A stretch of DNA of 32,224 nucleotides, taken from contig JAICYD010000077.1 in assembly GCA_025934375.1 (NCBI GenBank), positions 1-32,224 of the forward strand, in the 5' to 3' direction. This stretch comes from Streptosporangiaceae bacterium. Its GTDB lineage: Bacteria; Actinomycetota; Actinomycetes; Streptosporangiales; Streptosporangiaceae. This document shows positions 32,183 to 32,224 of this stretch, piece after piece; the first letter of the stretch is position 1; every line of letters begins with the position of its first letter. The translations under genes and the position numbers were made by a program. Below the pieces are notes generated by a model. The model did no database searches and was not told where the DNA came from. It saw only the letters and a list, made by a program, of their open reading frames with translations.

Positions 32183-32224
32183 GCCGCCCGGGTTCCGTTA
32201 TGGAGGGGAGCCAGTCGACCGCGA

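Overview
The window is very GC-rich, with coding sequence packed on both strands and heavy G/C bias at third codon positions. It carries an SsgA/SsgB-like sporulation-type regulator and a relative of the mycothiol-dependent nitroreductase Rv2466c. Together these point to a chromosomal segment of a morphologically complex, spore-forming actinomycete. I cannot assign the genus. No rRNA, tRNA, CRISPR array or insertion sequence was recognised.

Region 1 (1-7682) is the most unusual part. A compact, overlapping plus-strand operon encodes a HAD phosphatase, a ribulose-phosphate 3-epimerase-like protein, a GatZ/KbaZ-like tagatose-bisphosphate aldolase subunit and a family 2 glycosyltransferase. Two inverted copies of a stand-alone NRPS-type condensation-domain gene flank it. 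The left copy (minus strand) is open over 536 codons and leaves the window. The right copy (plus strand) appears to carry a one-base deletion near 6376. The leaders facing each other in the divergent gap share a near-identical 23-nt block that covers the start of short reading frames. This looks like a small specialised-metabolism or sugar-modification locus shaped by inverted duplication.

Region 2 (7763-9426, minus strand) holds a MaoC-type hydratase, an Rv2466c-like DsbA-family protein whose second active-site cysteine is replaced, and an SsgA-family regulator. A perfect 13-bp inverted repeat covers the hydratase Shine-Dalgarno sequence.

Region 3 (9898-18706) is a carbohydrate module. A GH1 beta-glucosidase (minus) is transcribed divergently from a LacI-type regulator followed by a complete Dpp/Opp-type ABC importer (two permeases, two ATPases, lipoprotein binding protein). 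Two LacI-type palindromes 21 bp apart sit on overlapping divergent promoters. The inferred job is uptake and hydrolysis of a beta-glucoside or oligosaccharide. A strong hairpin ends the operon.

Region 4 (18877-28051) starts with NAD kinase (minus) and a degenerate 33-bp tandem repeat. A plus-strand six-gene run follows: a two-domain family III CoA-transferase, two MetE-like zinc proteins, an intradiol ring-cleavage dioxygenase, an NHL-type beta-propeller and a dihydroorotase-like amidohydrolase. It reads as an uncharacterised catabolic pathway, and it is the best candidate in the window for new biochemistry.

Region 5 (27981-32182) has a YihY/BrkB membrane protein (minus, overlapping the amidohydrolase tail to tail), an SDR oxidoreductase (minus) and a large multi-spanning GT-C-like membrane protein (plus) with a 21-bp in-frame tandem repeat.
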